A stretch of 64,000 nt of DNA from Tenrec ecaudatus (GCF_050624435.1 NC_134545.1:88502063-88566062), one strand, 5' to 3'. Positions 1 to 12,300 are shown, counted from the stretch's first letter. Numbers and translations are program-made. The notes: a model not told the origin generated them from the letters alone.

Positions 1-34
1 GCCCAATGCATAACCACTATACCACCAGAGCTCC
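1..34 (-). mobile_element. AfroSINE, 5' end only
   Basis: GCATAACCACTATACCACCAGAG is the antisense of the SINE 5' end (GGAGCCCTGGTGGTATAGTGG-like). Cut by the window edge. Confidence 0.6.
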
Positions 35-689
35 ATCTCTTCTGTGCAACCATTGTATTTTTCTATAATAATGGGTTTTCAACAGTCAGAGATACAAATG
101 AAGGACCATTTCTTAATAGAAGGGGTCCTCAAGAAGTTTGTGGAAAAAATCTCATATCTTTTCATTGCATTTTCCCCAGGAACTTTGTGAGTCCCCTTGC
201 ATTTTGCATAGGAACCCTGGGTTTAAATGTATGGTAGCTGCATGGTGGTAATGTAAGCGTGTGTTCATTTTTAATATTAAAGCAGAGCGATGGGTTGTTT
301 TTGAATAAGATGCAAAATCACAACAATTGATTATTACTACTAGTGAATTAGAAAACACTGTTTGGATGTATGTGTTTTCCAGTTTCATTATGATTATTAT
401 TAGTTCACTTTTTAAATCTTTCTTCAAAAGGCAAAATGGTGACAACCCAATATGAATAAGCTGAAAATGAATAAAATTAGTGGTACAAGATGGACTGTTG
501 GAATTTTTACATAGAAAACATAAAAAATAATAAAAGTAATAAATTAAAAGTGATTCCATTTTCACTTAGAGTTATTGCATTAAACGTGATTTATTTAAGT
601 GATTTCCCCACTTTCTTAAGGGACATTTGGCAGTAGGAATCCATTCGATGTCAGTGAGAGTTAGAGAAAATTGTATACATATTTAAAAT

Positions 690-935
690 GCATAAGTTGA
701 TGCATTCAGACATATATATTCACCCACAAAACCATCGCTATAATTAAAATAATGAACATATTTTGCTCATGTCCCTGTGCAATTTCTCCATACCAAGGTT
801 TTCCATCTTATCCCCTGATCCCAGGCAACACCTGACCTGCTTTCTGTCATGATAGGGTAATTTGTCATGATTTACGCTCATTGGACGAATGGAGTACACT
901 TCTTTGTCTGTTTTCTTGCATTCAGCATAATATTC
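690..935 (-). mobile_element. Old L1 3' UTR fragment
   Basis: TATATATTCACCCACAAAACCATC, TTTGCTCATGTCCCTGTGCA and CTTGCATTCAGCATAATATTCC correspond in order to antisense old L1 3' UTR. Diverged. Confidence 0.45.
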
Positions 936-1338
936 CCCCCCCCCAACAAAAAACAAACATACTTAATTTTCACAGTATAAGATTAGAAAGGTTTAAACAA
1001 CATAACAAGAAATAAATGCTTGCTAAATGTCAATTCCCTAAGATTTATCTATAAGTTTAAGGATCAACTAATCATATTAAAGAAACAGACAACCCCAAAC
1101 CAACACTTATAAGTTCATCTGAGGGGGTGTGGGTGTGCTCTTTGCTTTTCTCTGTGTTGTTTGTAAATTTGTAAATACTTGTGGAGGTGAGTCTGAAGTC
1201 ACTTGAACAAATTCATCCAACATCATTGCATAGATATTGCAAATGTCTCCACCTGGTCATGTCAAACTTCAAACATGATTTAAATGAATTTAAAGTTTAA
1301 TTTCAAATTCATTAAATTAAAATAAAATATAATTCATA

Positions 1339-1409
1339 TACCAGGAGCCTTCAAAAAGTTGTTGGATAATAGAATTGTTCCATGAAATTCTGGAGGCCCC
1401 TTGTATACC
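1339..1409. mobile_element. Palindromic mini-transposon, about 70 bp
   Basis: Left arm AGGAGCCTTCAAAAAGTT, right arm ATTCTGGAGGCCCCTTGTA. It is the most diverged of four related copies in the window. Confidence 0.45.
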
Positions 1410-1499
1410 TGATTCTAGAGCATCTTGGGAAATGGAAATGTATTTTAAGAGTTATATTAAAACAACCTATATTAAGGGAATAACAAGTGAACTAAAATT

Positions 1500-2725
1500 A
1501 ATGGAAGGAAGGTTGTAGGATGCCTAGTGGGGCTCAATCAAGGGCAATGTAGCAGCGAGGAATTACTAAACCTGAATGAAGGCCAAGCCAAGTGGTGGGA
1601 CAAGAGGGAAGTAAAAAGGAAATAGAGGAAAGAACCAGGAGACAAAGGACATTTATAGAGTCCTATATACAGGCATGTACATATGTAAATATATATATAT
1701 AATGAGAGGGGAATAGAACTATGTACTCATATCTTTACGTTAATCATTAAAGTTGCAGATGGACATTAGGCCTTGACTCAAGTACTCTCTTAACACAAGA
1801 ACACTTTATTCTAACAATCTGGCATTCTGTGATGCTCACCTTCCTGAAACAATTGTTGAAGATAAAATGGGTACATAAGCAAATGTGGTGAAGAAAGCTG
1901 GTGGTGCCTAGCTATCAAAAGATATAGCATCTGGAGTCTTAAAGACTTTAAGGTAAACAAGTGGCCATCTAGCTCAGAAGCAACAAAGCCCACATGGAAG
2001 AAATACACCAGCCTGTGTGATCATGAGGTGTTGATGGGATCAGGTGTCAGGCATCAAAGACCCAGAATAAAACCATACCCAAGGTGAATGGGGTGATGGT
2101 GGCATGGAGTGGAGACCCAAAGCCCATCTGTAGACAATTGGACATCCCTTCACAGAGGGTCACAAGGAAAAGATGAGTCAATCAGGGTGCAGTATAGCAC
2201 TGATGAAACACATAACTTTCCTCTAGTTCTCTGGTGCTTCCTTCCCCCCACTATCATGACCTCAATTCTACCTTACAAATCAGATTAGACCAGAGCATGC
2301 ACACTGCTACAGATAGGGAATCCAGGACAGATAAACCCCTCAGGGCCAACAATGAGAGTAGAGATACCAGGAGGATTGGGGGAGGGTGGGGAGAGAAAGG
2401 GGGAATCAATCACAAGGATCAGTCTAGAACCCCCTCCCAGGGGAACGTATAATGGAAAAGTGGATGAGGGGTGAAGGAGGACGATGTAAGATATGGAAAA
2501 AATAATATATAACGTATCAAGGATTCGTGAGGGAGGGTGGGTGGGGGAGGAATGGAGAAGAAATGGGGAGCTGATATTAGGGTCTCAGGTGGGAAGAGAA
2601 TGCTTTGAAAATGACGATGGCAACATATGGGAAATGTGCTTGACACACTGGACGAATGTATGGATTGTGACAAGAGATGTGAGAGCCCCCAGGGAAAGTA
2701 GTAAAACAAACAAACAATGTTCTGA
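1500..2725 (+). mobile_element. Young L1-type 3' end
   Basis: Same family as 5648-7722, in sense orientation. It contains the shared stretch with a purine/G-rich tract (GGGAGGGTGGGTGGGGGAGG near 2531), then TTTGAAAATGACGATGGCAA and the AGAGCCCCCA terminus followed by an A-rich tail. 5'-truncated. Confidence 0.75.
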
Positions 2726-3300
2726 AAACACAAGAAATCATACTTACATAAACTTCAACAAGAGCAGATAGATTTTTCAATCAAGTAACAAAAAGTACAC
2801 TAAAAGGACATCAGACAGAATAACTTTAAAGAGAGAAATCTCATTGGCTGTCCTGCTGTGAGTGTTGATGCTGAAGGCCAGCTGCTGTAAACCAGACTAA
2901 GATCCGCACCTGCACAACTGGCTCATCCCTCCTGCTCCTTTGGGCACTGGAAGACGTGGGAAGGCCCTGTCCTGAGCTCAGGAACCTCTCCCGGACTATC
3001 TGTGGAACAGTAGGTGCTAAAGGGCCATTTGGAAAACCCTGGATTTAAAATTCTAATTATGTCAGCTGTTGCCTGTTATAACCAGTTTTGTTTCTTAGAT
3101 TGTTGAGCTTTCTTTAGGTCAACACAATGGTCAACCAACTTTCTGAGGCTAATTTCTCAGGTGAGCTGATCTACCCCTGATGAAAGGAAATAGTGCTTCC
3201 CAGTTGCTTCTGCAGGTCTTCAGCTTCCTTCCTGTAGGCATCCAGGTGATGATGTGTAAGGCCGATGTTATCATCCATTTCGGGAAGTTTCTTCTCAATT

Positions 3301-3857
3301 AAAAAAAAATCATTTTATTGGGGGCTTGTACAATTCTTATCGCAATCCATCCATCCATCCATTATGTCAAGCACATTTGTACTTTGTTGCCATCATCATT
3401 CTCAAAACATTTGCTTTCTACTTGAGCCCTTGTTATCCGCTCATTTTCCCCCTCCCTCCCCGCCTTCCTCATGAACCCTTGATAATTTATAAATTATTAT
3501 TATTTTTGTCATGTCTTATACTGTCTGATGTCTCTCTTCACCCACTTTTCTGTTGTCTGTCCCCCTGAGAGGGGGTTATACGTAAATCATTGTGATGGGT
3601 TCCCCATCTCTCCCGCCACCTTCCCTTTCACCTCTAGGTATCGCTGCTCTCATGATTGGTCCTGAGGGGTTTATCTGTCCTGGATTCCCTGTGTTGTGAG
3701 CTCTTATCTGTACCTGTGTATATGCTCTGGTCTAGTCAGATTTGTAAGGTAGAATTGGGGTCATGGTAGTTGGGGCCGGGGGAGGAGGAAGCATTAAAGG
3801 GCTAGAGGAAAGTTGTATGTTTCGTTGGTGCTATCCTGCACCCTGACTGGCTAATTA
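3301..3857 (-). mobile_element. Young L1-type 3' end
   Basis: Begins on + with a poly(A/T) tract and TCATTTTATTGGGGGC, the antisense of the family terminus, and continues through the CTACTTGAGCCCTTG block. It ends abruptly after CACCCTGACTGGCT, so it is 5'-truncated. Confidence 0.8.
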
Positions 3858-4447
3858 TTTGCAAATGGCATTTTATGTTCTTCACCCTGTTCTGGCAGCA
3901 GCTGGTGTTTGCCTGAGGTTTTAAAATTTCATTTTGAAACTCCGTATTGTCACTTTGCAGACATGCTAGCGGGTGCTGGAGAATTTGGATCAGGGCTATA
4001 AGCTCCTGCGTCAAGTTAAAATTCTTCAGCTCCTGTTTTTCCTGTCCCTTCAACTTTAGCCACCCCCACCTAAACCCCAGCATAATTATGCTGAGCTTTA
4101 TTCATGTTGTGTGCATCAAGACACTGGCCAATATACATTTTGGTGCCTCAAATGTTAGTCTTATTTTGGGTCTATTTGACCCGCTGACTCAAAAATGACG
4201 CCAGTTTTCATCTATCAGCTCCAGTTTTTGTGATACAGAACACACGCCAGATACCGCTCGCTCTTCATACTGGTCGCCCATGGCGAACCAGGTAGAGTAA
4301 GCTGGCCTGAACTAGAGGAAGTGCGTGCAGTCTTTATTTCATTTGTGTTGTGCTAAACATTTAGGTCATGTTATACTTTACATGGTGTCCTTTGATCCAA
4401 AGCTATATGTGAGCGGTGCAAATGACGTGAATATGGAATTTTCCCCA

Positions 4448-4660
4448 AGGAGCATTGATGTCATAGTGACTGTGCATTGGGCTGCTAACTGCAAGGTCAG
4501 TAGTTAGGAACTACCCGTCTCTCCCAGGGAGAAAGATGAAGCTTTCTGCTCCTGTAAACAGGCAGTGTCTGGCAAACCCACAGGGGCAGGTCTATCCTGT
4601 CCTATAGATTTGTTATGAGTCAAAATTGACTGGATTGCAATGTGTTTAGTTTTGGGTTTA
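4448..4660 (+). mobile_element. AfroSINE
   Basis: Starts AGGAGCATTGATGTCATAGTG, with GGGCTGCTAACTGCAAGGTC and a 3' AATTGACTGGATTGCAATG end. Near full length, moderately diverged. Confidence 0.7.
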
Positions 4661-4742
4661 TCACTTCTTCACTGACTAGCAGGCAGTTCCAACGTGTTAT
4701 CTTAAAGAGGGTCCAGAAAGAAGAGTTACTGTACAATAAATA

Positions 4743-4946
4743 AGGAGCCCTGATGGCACAGCAGCTTATATGTTTGACTGCTAACCACAAGGTCAGCTAT
4801 TCAAGCCCACCAACTGCTCTGCAAGAGAAAGATGAGGCTGTCGGTTCCCGTAAAGGTTTGCAGCCTCAGACACCCACAGGAGACGTTCCACTCTGGCCTA
4901 TTGGGCACTAAGAGTTGTAATCTCACTGCTGGCAGTGACTTTGGTA
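4743..4946 (+). mobile_element. AfroSINE
   Basis: AGGAGCCCTGATGGCACAGC start, GACTGCTAACCACAAGGTCA (tRNA-like B-box region follows) and GGCAGTGACTTTGGTAC end. Confidence 0.8.
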
Positions 4947-5394
4947 CAATAAATAAAGATTCAAATGAGACCCAAAATGGGTCTGTCAGAGTTCACACTC
5001 CTTTATTAAAGTTAATATGATCCAGTGTTGTTATAAGATGGCATGTCTTCACCTATGCACAGAAACTCTGGAATTAGAAAGCTTTGAATTTTTTTTACAA
5101 AGAAACTTGGAGTCAACCTTACCTTTGAAACATTTGACATGAATGATCCATTGACTTCTACATAGTAAAATGTGTTCTGACATATCACTGCATACTGTGA
5201 AGATGAAACAATTAGATCTTCAATTGATATATGAAAATTGCTTCCAAGTCTTACATTTCGACACTCTTAGACTGCCTTTACATCTTCCATATATGTGCCT
5301 TTCTGATTTTCTTCTCTTCTCAAGCTATGTTCTGGCTTTGCAGTATCCAGCTCGCAGTCTCTGTAGATATTGTGCAGCCTCCATATTCAAAAGA

Positions 5395-5475
5395 AAAGCC
5401 CACTGCCATGTAATTGATTCTAACTCATAGAGACCCTATAGGACAGAGAAGAACTTCCCCTTTGGGTGTCCAAAC
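5395..5475 (-). mobile_element. AfroSINE 3' part
   Basis: CTAACTCATAGAGACCCTATAG and GACAGAGAAGAACTTCCCC are the antisense SINE 3' half. Confidence 0.5.
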
Positions 5476-5647
5476 CTTTACATCTTTTTTTGCTTCAGAA
5501 ATTAAGGGCTTATTAGGGACATTAATAGGTTTCCACAAGTCACGATCAGTAAGTAGTAAGGATACAGTATTTGGTTGTGTCTTAGGGTACCAAAAGACCC
5601 CAAATTTCAAATATAGTTTAAGGAGAATATTTATTAAATCTTTTAAA

Positions 5648-7722
5648 AAAACATTTTATTGGGGGCTCATACAACTTTTATCACAATCCATACATCCATC
5701 CATTGTGTTGAGCACATTTGTACATTTGTTGCCATCATCATTCTTAAAATATTTGCTTTCAAATTGAGCCCTTGGTATCAGCTCATTTCCCCCCCTCCCT
5801 GCGCCCACTCCCTCACAAACTCTTGAAAATTTATAAATTTATTATTATTTTGTCATGTCTTACACTGTCTGATGTCTCCCTTCACCAACTTTTCTGTTGT
5901 CTGCCCCCCAGGGAGGGGGTTATATGTATATCCTGTGATAGGTTTCCCCTTTCCCTCCTGGTATCGCTACTATCATTATTGGTCCTGAGGGGTTTATCTG
6001 TCCTGGATTCCCTGTGTTTCCAGTTCTTATCTGTACCAGTGTACAGAATTTGTAAGGTAAAATTGGGATCATGATAGTGGGGGGAGGAGGGAGAGGAAGC
6101 ACTGAAGAACTAGAGGAAAGTTGTATGTTTCGTCATTGCTATACTGCACCCTAACTGGCTTGTCTCCTCCCCGTGACCCTTCTGTAAGGGGATGTTTAGT
6201 TGCCTACAGATGGGCTTTGGGCCTCCACTCTGCACTCCCCATCAGTCACAATGATATGATTTTTTTGTTCTTTGATGCCTGATACTTGTTCCCATTGATA
6301 CCTCATGATCACACAGGCTGGTGTGCTTCTTATAGGTGGACTTTGTTGCTTCTCAGCGAGATGGCCGCTTGTTTATCCTCCAGCCTTTAAGATCCAAATG
6401 CTATATCTTTTGATAGCCGGGCACCATCAGCTTTCTTCATCAGATTTGCTCTTGTGTCTGCTTTGTCTTCAGCGATCATGTTGGGAAAGTGAGCATCATG
6501 GAATGTCAGTTTAATAGAACAAAGTGTTCTTGCATTGAGGGAGTACTTGAGTAGAGGCCCAATGTCCATCTGCTACCTTAATACTAAACCTATAAATATA
6601 TGCACATAGATCTAGTTCCCCATCATCATATATAAATATATTTGCATATGTACATGCCTGTATTTAGACCTCTATAAGTGCCCTTTGCCTCCTAGTCCTT
6701 TCCTCTATTTCCTTTTACTTTCCTTTTGTCCCACTATCATGCTCATCTTCATTTGGGTTTCAGTAATTCCTCTCAGATACATTGCCCTTGATCAAGCCCT
6801 ACCAGGCCTCCTACACCCTCCTCGCCATCAATTTGGATCACTTGTTGTTCCTTTGTCCCTGGGTTTGTTAGCACCCACTTTTTTCCCCCAAGTCCCCTTC
6901 TACCATGTCCCCCCAGAACCGTCATTTCCTCCTCCAGATTGTTTATCCCGCCTATCTTATCTAGAGAGACCTGCAGAGATAATAATATGCAGAAAAAAAC
7001 AAGACAGAGCAAAACAAAGCAACAACAGAAAACAAAACAACAACAACAAAAAAACAGTGACAAGAAAAAGTCTGTAAATGGCTCAAGGTCTATTTATTGA
7101 CCTTTAGGAGTATTTTCTGGTAGAATCTGATGTGGTGCCACACTCTGGCCCCAAAGTCTATTTTTGGTATTCCCTCGGACTTTCCTTGCTCTGCTCCCCT
7201 TGTTGTTCTGTTGCACACCCTTAGTGTTTTCCTCGGTGTGGAGGGGTCAGATCTGGCGTAATTCCTGCACTGTGCTTCCCACATTTCCCCCCCGTAGGGC
7301 TATGGGTCAGTGAGGGATGTCATGCCTCATGGTGGGGCCGGCCTTATGGTCCTCTCTGTGCATTGGCTGCTCTGAGCAGGGATATTGTCCTCAAGGCTTG
7401 GATGTGCTTCATTCTCTCTTCCTCCCCCTTCATTTGTTCCTGTGGGCTCTGATCAGACATGTCCTTTCCCTGAGCTGTAGCTTCAGGGCTGTCCTCTGAA
7501 GTCAATTCTTCTGGGGAGAGGGGTGGGGGTCCATGTAGTTGGGATTGGGCCCAGCCCGAAACCTCTCTATTGGTTCCCTGCTTCATGCTGGCATGTTGCA
7601 TTCACATCTTGGAGCACTGGTCCCTCTTTCCCTGTGGAGATATAAACAATACCCTCCCCTTGCATGGGTTAGTGCCCTGTTCCCCCACTACCCATGTTTT
7701 TTTTTCTTTGTTCCCCTTCCCT
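5648..7722 (-). mobile_element. Young L1-type retrotransposon, 2.07 kb, with perfect target-site duplication
   Basis: Reading the minus strand, the element ends in an AATAAAATG-like signal and poly(A) (seen on + as TTTAAAAAAACATTTTATTGG at the left). It is flanked by the 14 bp direct repeat TTAAATCTTTTAAA at 5634-5647 and 7723-7736. The TTTT/AA target context is the L1 endonuclease preference. Its terminal 1.2-1.4 kb matches other copies in the window. No reverse-transcriptase ORF is recognisable in the 2 kb; only short frames occur, such as 85 codons on the minus strand at 7344-7601, which I do not recognise. It is presumed 5'-truncated. Confidence 0.85.
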
Positions 7723-7754
7723 TTAAATCTTTTAAAGACTGCAAAGTGACTGGT

Positions 7755-7812
7755 GGATTTGGATCCCTAACCTGATGCTCAGCAGCTCAATGCATGGCCA
7801 ACTAGCCACCAT
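7755..7812 (-). mobile_element. AfroSINE 5' remnant
   Basis: CTCAGCAGCTCAATGCATGG and CTAGCCACCATGGG resemble the antisense 5' end; short and diverged. Confidence 0.35.
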
Positions 7813-8149
7813 GGGCCTATATACAGTTTCCCTTGGAAGTCCCTTATACCTGAATCTTTTAAAATTATTTCTTACCTCTTTGTCTTATCTGGTATTTTGT
7901 GGCTCTGAATTCCCCTCATATTTAAAACTAGGATGATAAATTAATAAATTAGTATAACTTCTTAGGTAAAAATAGAGTGTAACACCATATCTAAGAAACT
8001 AGAGTGTATAGTCTATCCAATGAAATTATCTGAACTAGTGCCCCAAATAACCCCAGGAACAGGCCTCAAACCAAGATAACAAGGAAAAAATATTTTGTTT
8101 GGCTATCAATGCATCTTAATCACGTTTGATCGATTGAAGAAGTTGGCAA

Positions 8150-8740
8150 ATTTTTTAGCTTTCGCGGTTAGTGCATACATTTAGATAATAGTTTTATTAG
8201 CTGGATTTCCTTATAGGTATATAGCTATTATCCTATTACAGACAGCATTGCACTTCAAGATAGACACTGGAATGTTCTTTTGATTAATGGGACACCATTC
8301 CTCTTGATTTTGTCATTCCCAGCATAGTGAATTGTTAACTGTCTGATTCAAAATGGCCAATACCAATCCATTTCAGCCCACCTAAACCTACTATGTTTAT
8401 GCATTTCATTTAATATTAATGACTTCCAATTTCCCTAGGTTCATACTTTGTACAATCTCTACCTTGAGAAAACAGCCCTTCCTCAGTCGAAGTTAGCGTG
8501 CCTCCCAGCCGGAGGGGCTCATCTCCTAGGACTACGTCTGACAATGTTCTGCTGGTATTTGTAAGGTTTCCATTGGCTAATCTGAGTCCGTTCTTAGTCT
8601 GGAAGCTCCACTGCAACCCCTTCACCTTGGGTGACCCTGCTGGCATCTGAAACGCCAGGGATAGCGCTTCAAGCAGCACAGCCACGCGCAAGCCACCACA
8701 GGATGACACACTGACCGACAGATGGCCGAGTTGACCAAAA
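8150..8740 (-). mobile_element. RTE (BovB-like) LINE fragment, 5'/endonuclease part
   Basis: Collinear with 39620-41230: it shares CCTATTACAGACAGCATTG, GTCATTCCCAGCATAG, AAAATGGCCAATACCA and GTTTCCATTGGCTAAT blocks and the GTCTGGAAGCTCCACTG block near 8597. The minus strand near 8380 encodes a decayed LKWIGIG endonuclease motif. No insertion is seen inside. Confidence 0.7.
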
Positions 8741-9289
8741 TGAATGGTGGGTTTCCTCTGTGAGTTACGTGACATACGAGCCAGGAGATTATGACAGACT
8801 GAGACCTGTCAAATAGGCAACATCTCCCAGCTGTGCTAATGATTTCCTGAAAAAAGCCACCAGTTGTGATTTGTAATTGTGGTAACAGGTTTGTGGAAAA
8901 GTGATGCACATTAACACTAAGATCGCATTAAAAAAAAAAACCTGCAAGAGGTGTCAGTTTCTGAAAGATTCAGAGGGGGAGATGCAAGCGCACTAGATGG
9001 GAGTAAAGACCTAGAAAGTTCCCTTTTTACAGAGGAAACCTGAACTTTTCTTTTGGGAGAAACCTTCCCTGTCTACTCCTACCTATGGGTGTATCCAGGT
9101 GGCAGGCGTTTCCTCACCTCTCCTAAGGGTTACTCTAAGAACACTTATCTGAGGAATTAGATTCTCAAAGAATTTTGACAGAAATGCTTCATTTTGACAT
9201 TTCTACTTACATTTCCTTACTTTTTAGTCTTTCTAGTTCTAGAAATTACCTGATTACTACTAGAAGGTAGCTAGCAGTAAGGGTAGGCT

Positions 9290-9402
9290 TTTCTGGTGGC
9301 ACCGAAAGTTAGGTGTTTGACGATTAGTCCAATGGTGGGCACCGGTACTCTGCACACATGAAGTTGTCATGAGTCAGAATCGACGAGAGAGCAACGGGCG
9401 CC
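9290..9402 (+). mobile_element. AfroSINE, decayed and internally deleted
   Basis: TTTCTGGTGGCACCGAAAG start and GTCATGAGTCAGAATCGACG end flank a shortened middle. Confidence 0.5.
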
Positions 9403-9559
9403 AACAGCGAAGCTCGGAGTGCGGTGAAAATGGAATTTCACCAGAGGAAGAGCTCTGAGAGGTCTTACAGTCGCTTGGACGAGGAAAACGACTACAAAGA
9501 AACCTTGCTTTTTCCTGGGTCACTCAGAATGATCTCTGAGGTCACTTCTGTTAAAGTAA

Positions 9560-9690
9560 ACATTCACACATTAAGTCACAACATCCAGGCAGGTAAGGAC
9601 ATGCCCAAGATCACAGAGGTCGTTAGTGACAGGAGAATTTCTTTTGAAGTCATCCCGTTCTATATACCACTGTGTCTGACTTGGGTCTTA
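9560..9690 (+). repeat. MIR-like SINE fragment
   Basis: GCAGGTAAGGACATGCCCAA and GATCACAGAGGTCGTTAGTG resemble the MIR core and 3' part. It accounts for much of the open frame at 9424-9897. Confidence 0.5.
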
Positions 9691-10046
9691 GAAAACAGAA
9701 ACGGAATCCGTGCAGTGCATCAGGTAGGGATGGAAGGAACACTGCAAAGGCTTCCATCAGCCCCAAAGGATCGACTTCCTGCCGATGGCAGGCTGAGTTA
9801 CTCCTACTTCTGTAGTCAGTGTCTGAATAAAATATATTCAATAATGACCGTTACAGTACTAAAAGATCAAAAGATACTATGGTGTTTAGATGTTTAAACT
9901 GGAATTTTAATACCACTGCAAAAGAAGAATGTCTATATGTTCCCCCCCTTAATTTCTCAAGCTTTGAATATGTTACGCTTTTTCATTATACTTCCAAGTA
10001 GATATGATTCATTTTAGCAGAAGTGGCTAGACATGAGGAGAGGCTG

Positions 10047-10085
10047 GGTGTGTGTGTGTGTGTGGGTGTGTGTATGTGTGTGTGA
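10047..10085. repeat. (TG)n microsatellite, interrupted
   Basis: About 39 bp of GT repeats broken by GGG and TAT. Confidence 0.9.
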
Positions 10086-10640
10086 ATAGCAATTCTGGGT
10101 GATGCAGAAGGAGAGATGAATTAGAAGAGAAGATATTTTTAGATCCCTCTTTCTGAAAGACAAATAAAGAGGAAGACATTCAAATCAGGCAATTCTTTTA
10201 TTTTTCTTTGCTTTTGAAAGAGGGGGAAAATGATCACCATTTGATCAGAATTTTCCAAATGACACACGATTCTATTTCGGAGAATGATTGTCGTAATTGT
10301 ACGTTACTTTCTTAAAATACCTGAGAAATGTTCCTTTAAAGAAAAAAAAGTAACTCCACAAAGATAGAAAATTGTATTTATATCAAGCAGTTCTTGTACA
10401 TCGACAGAATTTGCTACTTCCATGTAACTTACACAGTTGGCATGAAAAAACTGAGCAGTAGCCTTACTGTCTAAGTTAGAAAGAAGGGAGGTGAAACGGA
10501 CCAGTGTGTCATTTGCTTTCACCAGATATAAAGTTCATTCACTCATATTTTCATTCACAAAAATTTGTAGTCTAGCAAGACATTAGATATAAGAATGAGC
10601 AAGATATAGTCCCTGGCCTCAAAGTTCTCTTAGTCAAGAG

Positions 10641-10835
10641 CAGTGGTTCTCAACCTTCCTCAGGCCACGACATTTTCTTACAGTTCCTCATGTTGTGGTG
10701 ACCCCCCCCAACCATACAATTATTTTTGTGGTTACTTCTTAACTGTAATTTTGCTACTGTTATGAATTGGGCGACCCCTGTGAAAGGGTCATTTGACCCC
10801 CAAAGGAGTCGAGACCCACAGGTAGAGAACTGCTG
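10641..10835 (+). mobile_element. SPIN-type hAT element (non-autonomous)
   Basis: 195 bp with hAT-type ends: CAGTGGTTCTCAACCTT at the left, and the complement of the right end reads CAGCAGTTCTCTACCT. It is flanked by 8 bp GTCAAGAG (10633-10640) and GTCCAGAG (10836-10843). Internal blocks CAGTTCCTCATGTTGTGGTG and GCGACCCCTGTGAAAGGGTC match what I remember of SPIN non-autonomous elements, which spread horizontally among tetrapods including tenrec. It has no coding capacity. Confidence 0.85.
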
Positions 10836-10920
10836 GTCCAGAGACATGTTTCCCAAAGAAGGGCACTAGAATGATCCAGGGGCTGCTACAGCAGATACCT
10901 ATACTTTATCTTCAAACCTA

Positions 10921-11022
10921 AGACCAGTGGTGAGGATGTCACAGGAGTGGGCAGTGTTTTTTTCTGTCTGTCGTCCATAGGGTCACTGTGCGTGACACCT
11001 AACAACAATAACAACAACACTC
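10921..11022 (+). mobile_element. RTE LINE 3' terminus
   Basis: GTGAGGATGTCACAGGAGTG through GGGTCACTGTGCGTGACACC and an (AAC)n-like tail. This is the RTE 3' end also seen at 14600-14690 and, antisense, at 37130. Only about 100 bp remains. Confidence 0.75.
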
Positions 11023-11154
11023 TGTCCTGGATTGTGAGTCACGGTTCCACAGGTTTTAATTCCCAGGGGAATGCTAAGGAATTATTTTCCTGGAGAGGGG
11101 CCGGTAGGTCAATACATTTGGAAACCTATGGGAGAAAGGCCTTCAAACACGGAC

Positions 11155-11360
11155 TCATATACACAACATGCTCACACAAATACAGCAACACACATTCCTT
11201 CACACATATCTGCATACAGAAGCACACATGCAGACACACTTGCCCACACTCCACACACACCAGTGCACTCATACGCAATCATATGTGCTCACATCATTTC
11301 CACATATAAACACACCTATGCATAGACAACCCAAATACAGATGCATAAACACATACATCC
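11155..11360. repeat. Degenerate CA-rich low-complexity sequence
   Basis: About 200 bp dominated by CACA-containing words (ACACA, CATAC, CTCACA). It follows the RTE 3' terminus after about 130 bp. It produces spurious His/Thr-rich reading frames. Confidence 0.8.
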
Positions 11361-11489
11361 TTCGGGAACCAACCAAGTAGAGGAAATCGAGTACATTTTC
11401 AAGTTGAGAAGGGAAGAAGAAAATGACAGCAGGAAGAACCATTCTGTGAGTCAGAGATTACAGATGCTCAGTGAGGCCGAGCAGGCCAT

Positions 11490-11690
11490 GGAGTTGTTAA
11501 ACGCAGAGAGCTAACATTTATGATCTGGATTCAAGTTCAAATCTGCCATTCCATTGTTGGGGCAATGACTTAATTCTGTCTCAATTTTCCCTTTGAAATG
11601 AGGATTATCACAGCCTCTCTCTGAGAGTTGATGCAAGTTAAAAATGAGATAAAATGTGCATAACACGTGACCCGGTGCCTGGGGAAGCAC
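11490..11690 (-). repeat. MIR-like SINE fragment
   Basis: The order of AGTTCAAATCTGCCATTCCA, TTTGAAATGAGGATTATCAC and AACACGTGACCCGGTGCCTG is MIR-like. Orientation is uncertain. Confidence 0.45.
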
Positions 11691-12124
11691 TTTCGACACA
11701 GTAAACTTTTAGTTTTTAATGTTATCTGCATTATAAGCGATGAAGGATATATACCAGGTAAACTGGGGAGATAGAAGCTCCTCTACACTCTATCTAGTTT
11801 GCTTGTCATAAACCGTTAGGAAAACAGTGTGTTAAATAAGTTTTTTACAGGATCACTGGTTAAACTTTCATCCAGGAAAGCCAAACTGCAATGTACAAAC
11901 ATCTAGATGCCATGGTTACTGAATCGATCTAAACAGCATCCCACCTAGCATTAGGAAATCATTTCTGTTGCCATTAATTTCATGGTGAAACTAGTAAGCC
12001 ATTATTAACACCGTGATCATTTTACCAAAGTATGCAAGGCTTAATTAGCTCATTTATGGGTATTAATGTCATTTCATGTTATTCATTGCATGATGAGGCA
12101 ATTCATAAAAAAGAAATAGAATTG

Positions 12125-12300
12125 GCTTCTGGTGGCTGTGTTGGGGAAGCATTGTATTGCTAACCACAGGGCAGTGGTTCTAACCTACCAGCTGTCCCAT
12201 GGGAAAAAGATAGGACTATCTGGTCCTGTAGAGATGGACAGACTTAGAAACCCTATCTAGGATTGATGAGAATTGGAACGGTTCCATGGCAGTGGGTGAG
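12125..12300 (+). mobile_element. AfroSINE
   Basis: GGCTTCTGGTGGCTGTG, TTGCTAACCACAGGGCAG, CTACCAGCTGTCCCATGGG and GGTTCCATGGCAGTGGGTG in order. Confidence 0.6.

Noticed and set aside
9424..9897. A 157-codon open frame upstream of SLK
   Set aside because: It begins near an AfroSINE and runs through a MIR-like repeat. No domain, splice structure or recognisable similarity.
11160..11380. His/Thr-rich overlapping reading frames
   Set aside because: Produced by CA-rich low-complexity DNA, not by coding selection.
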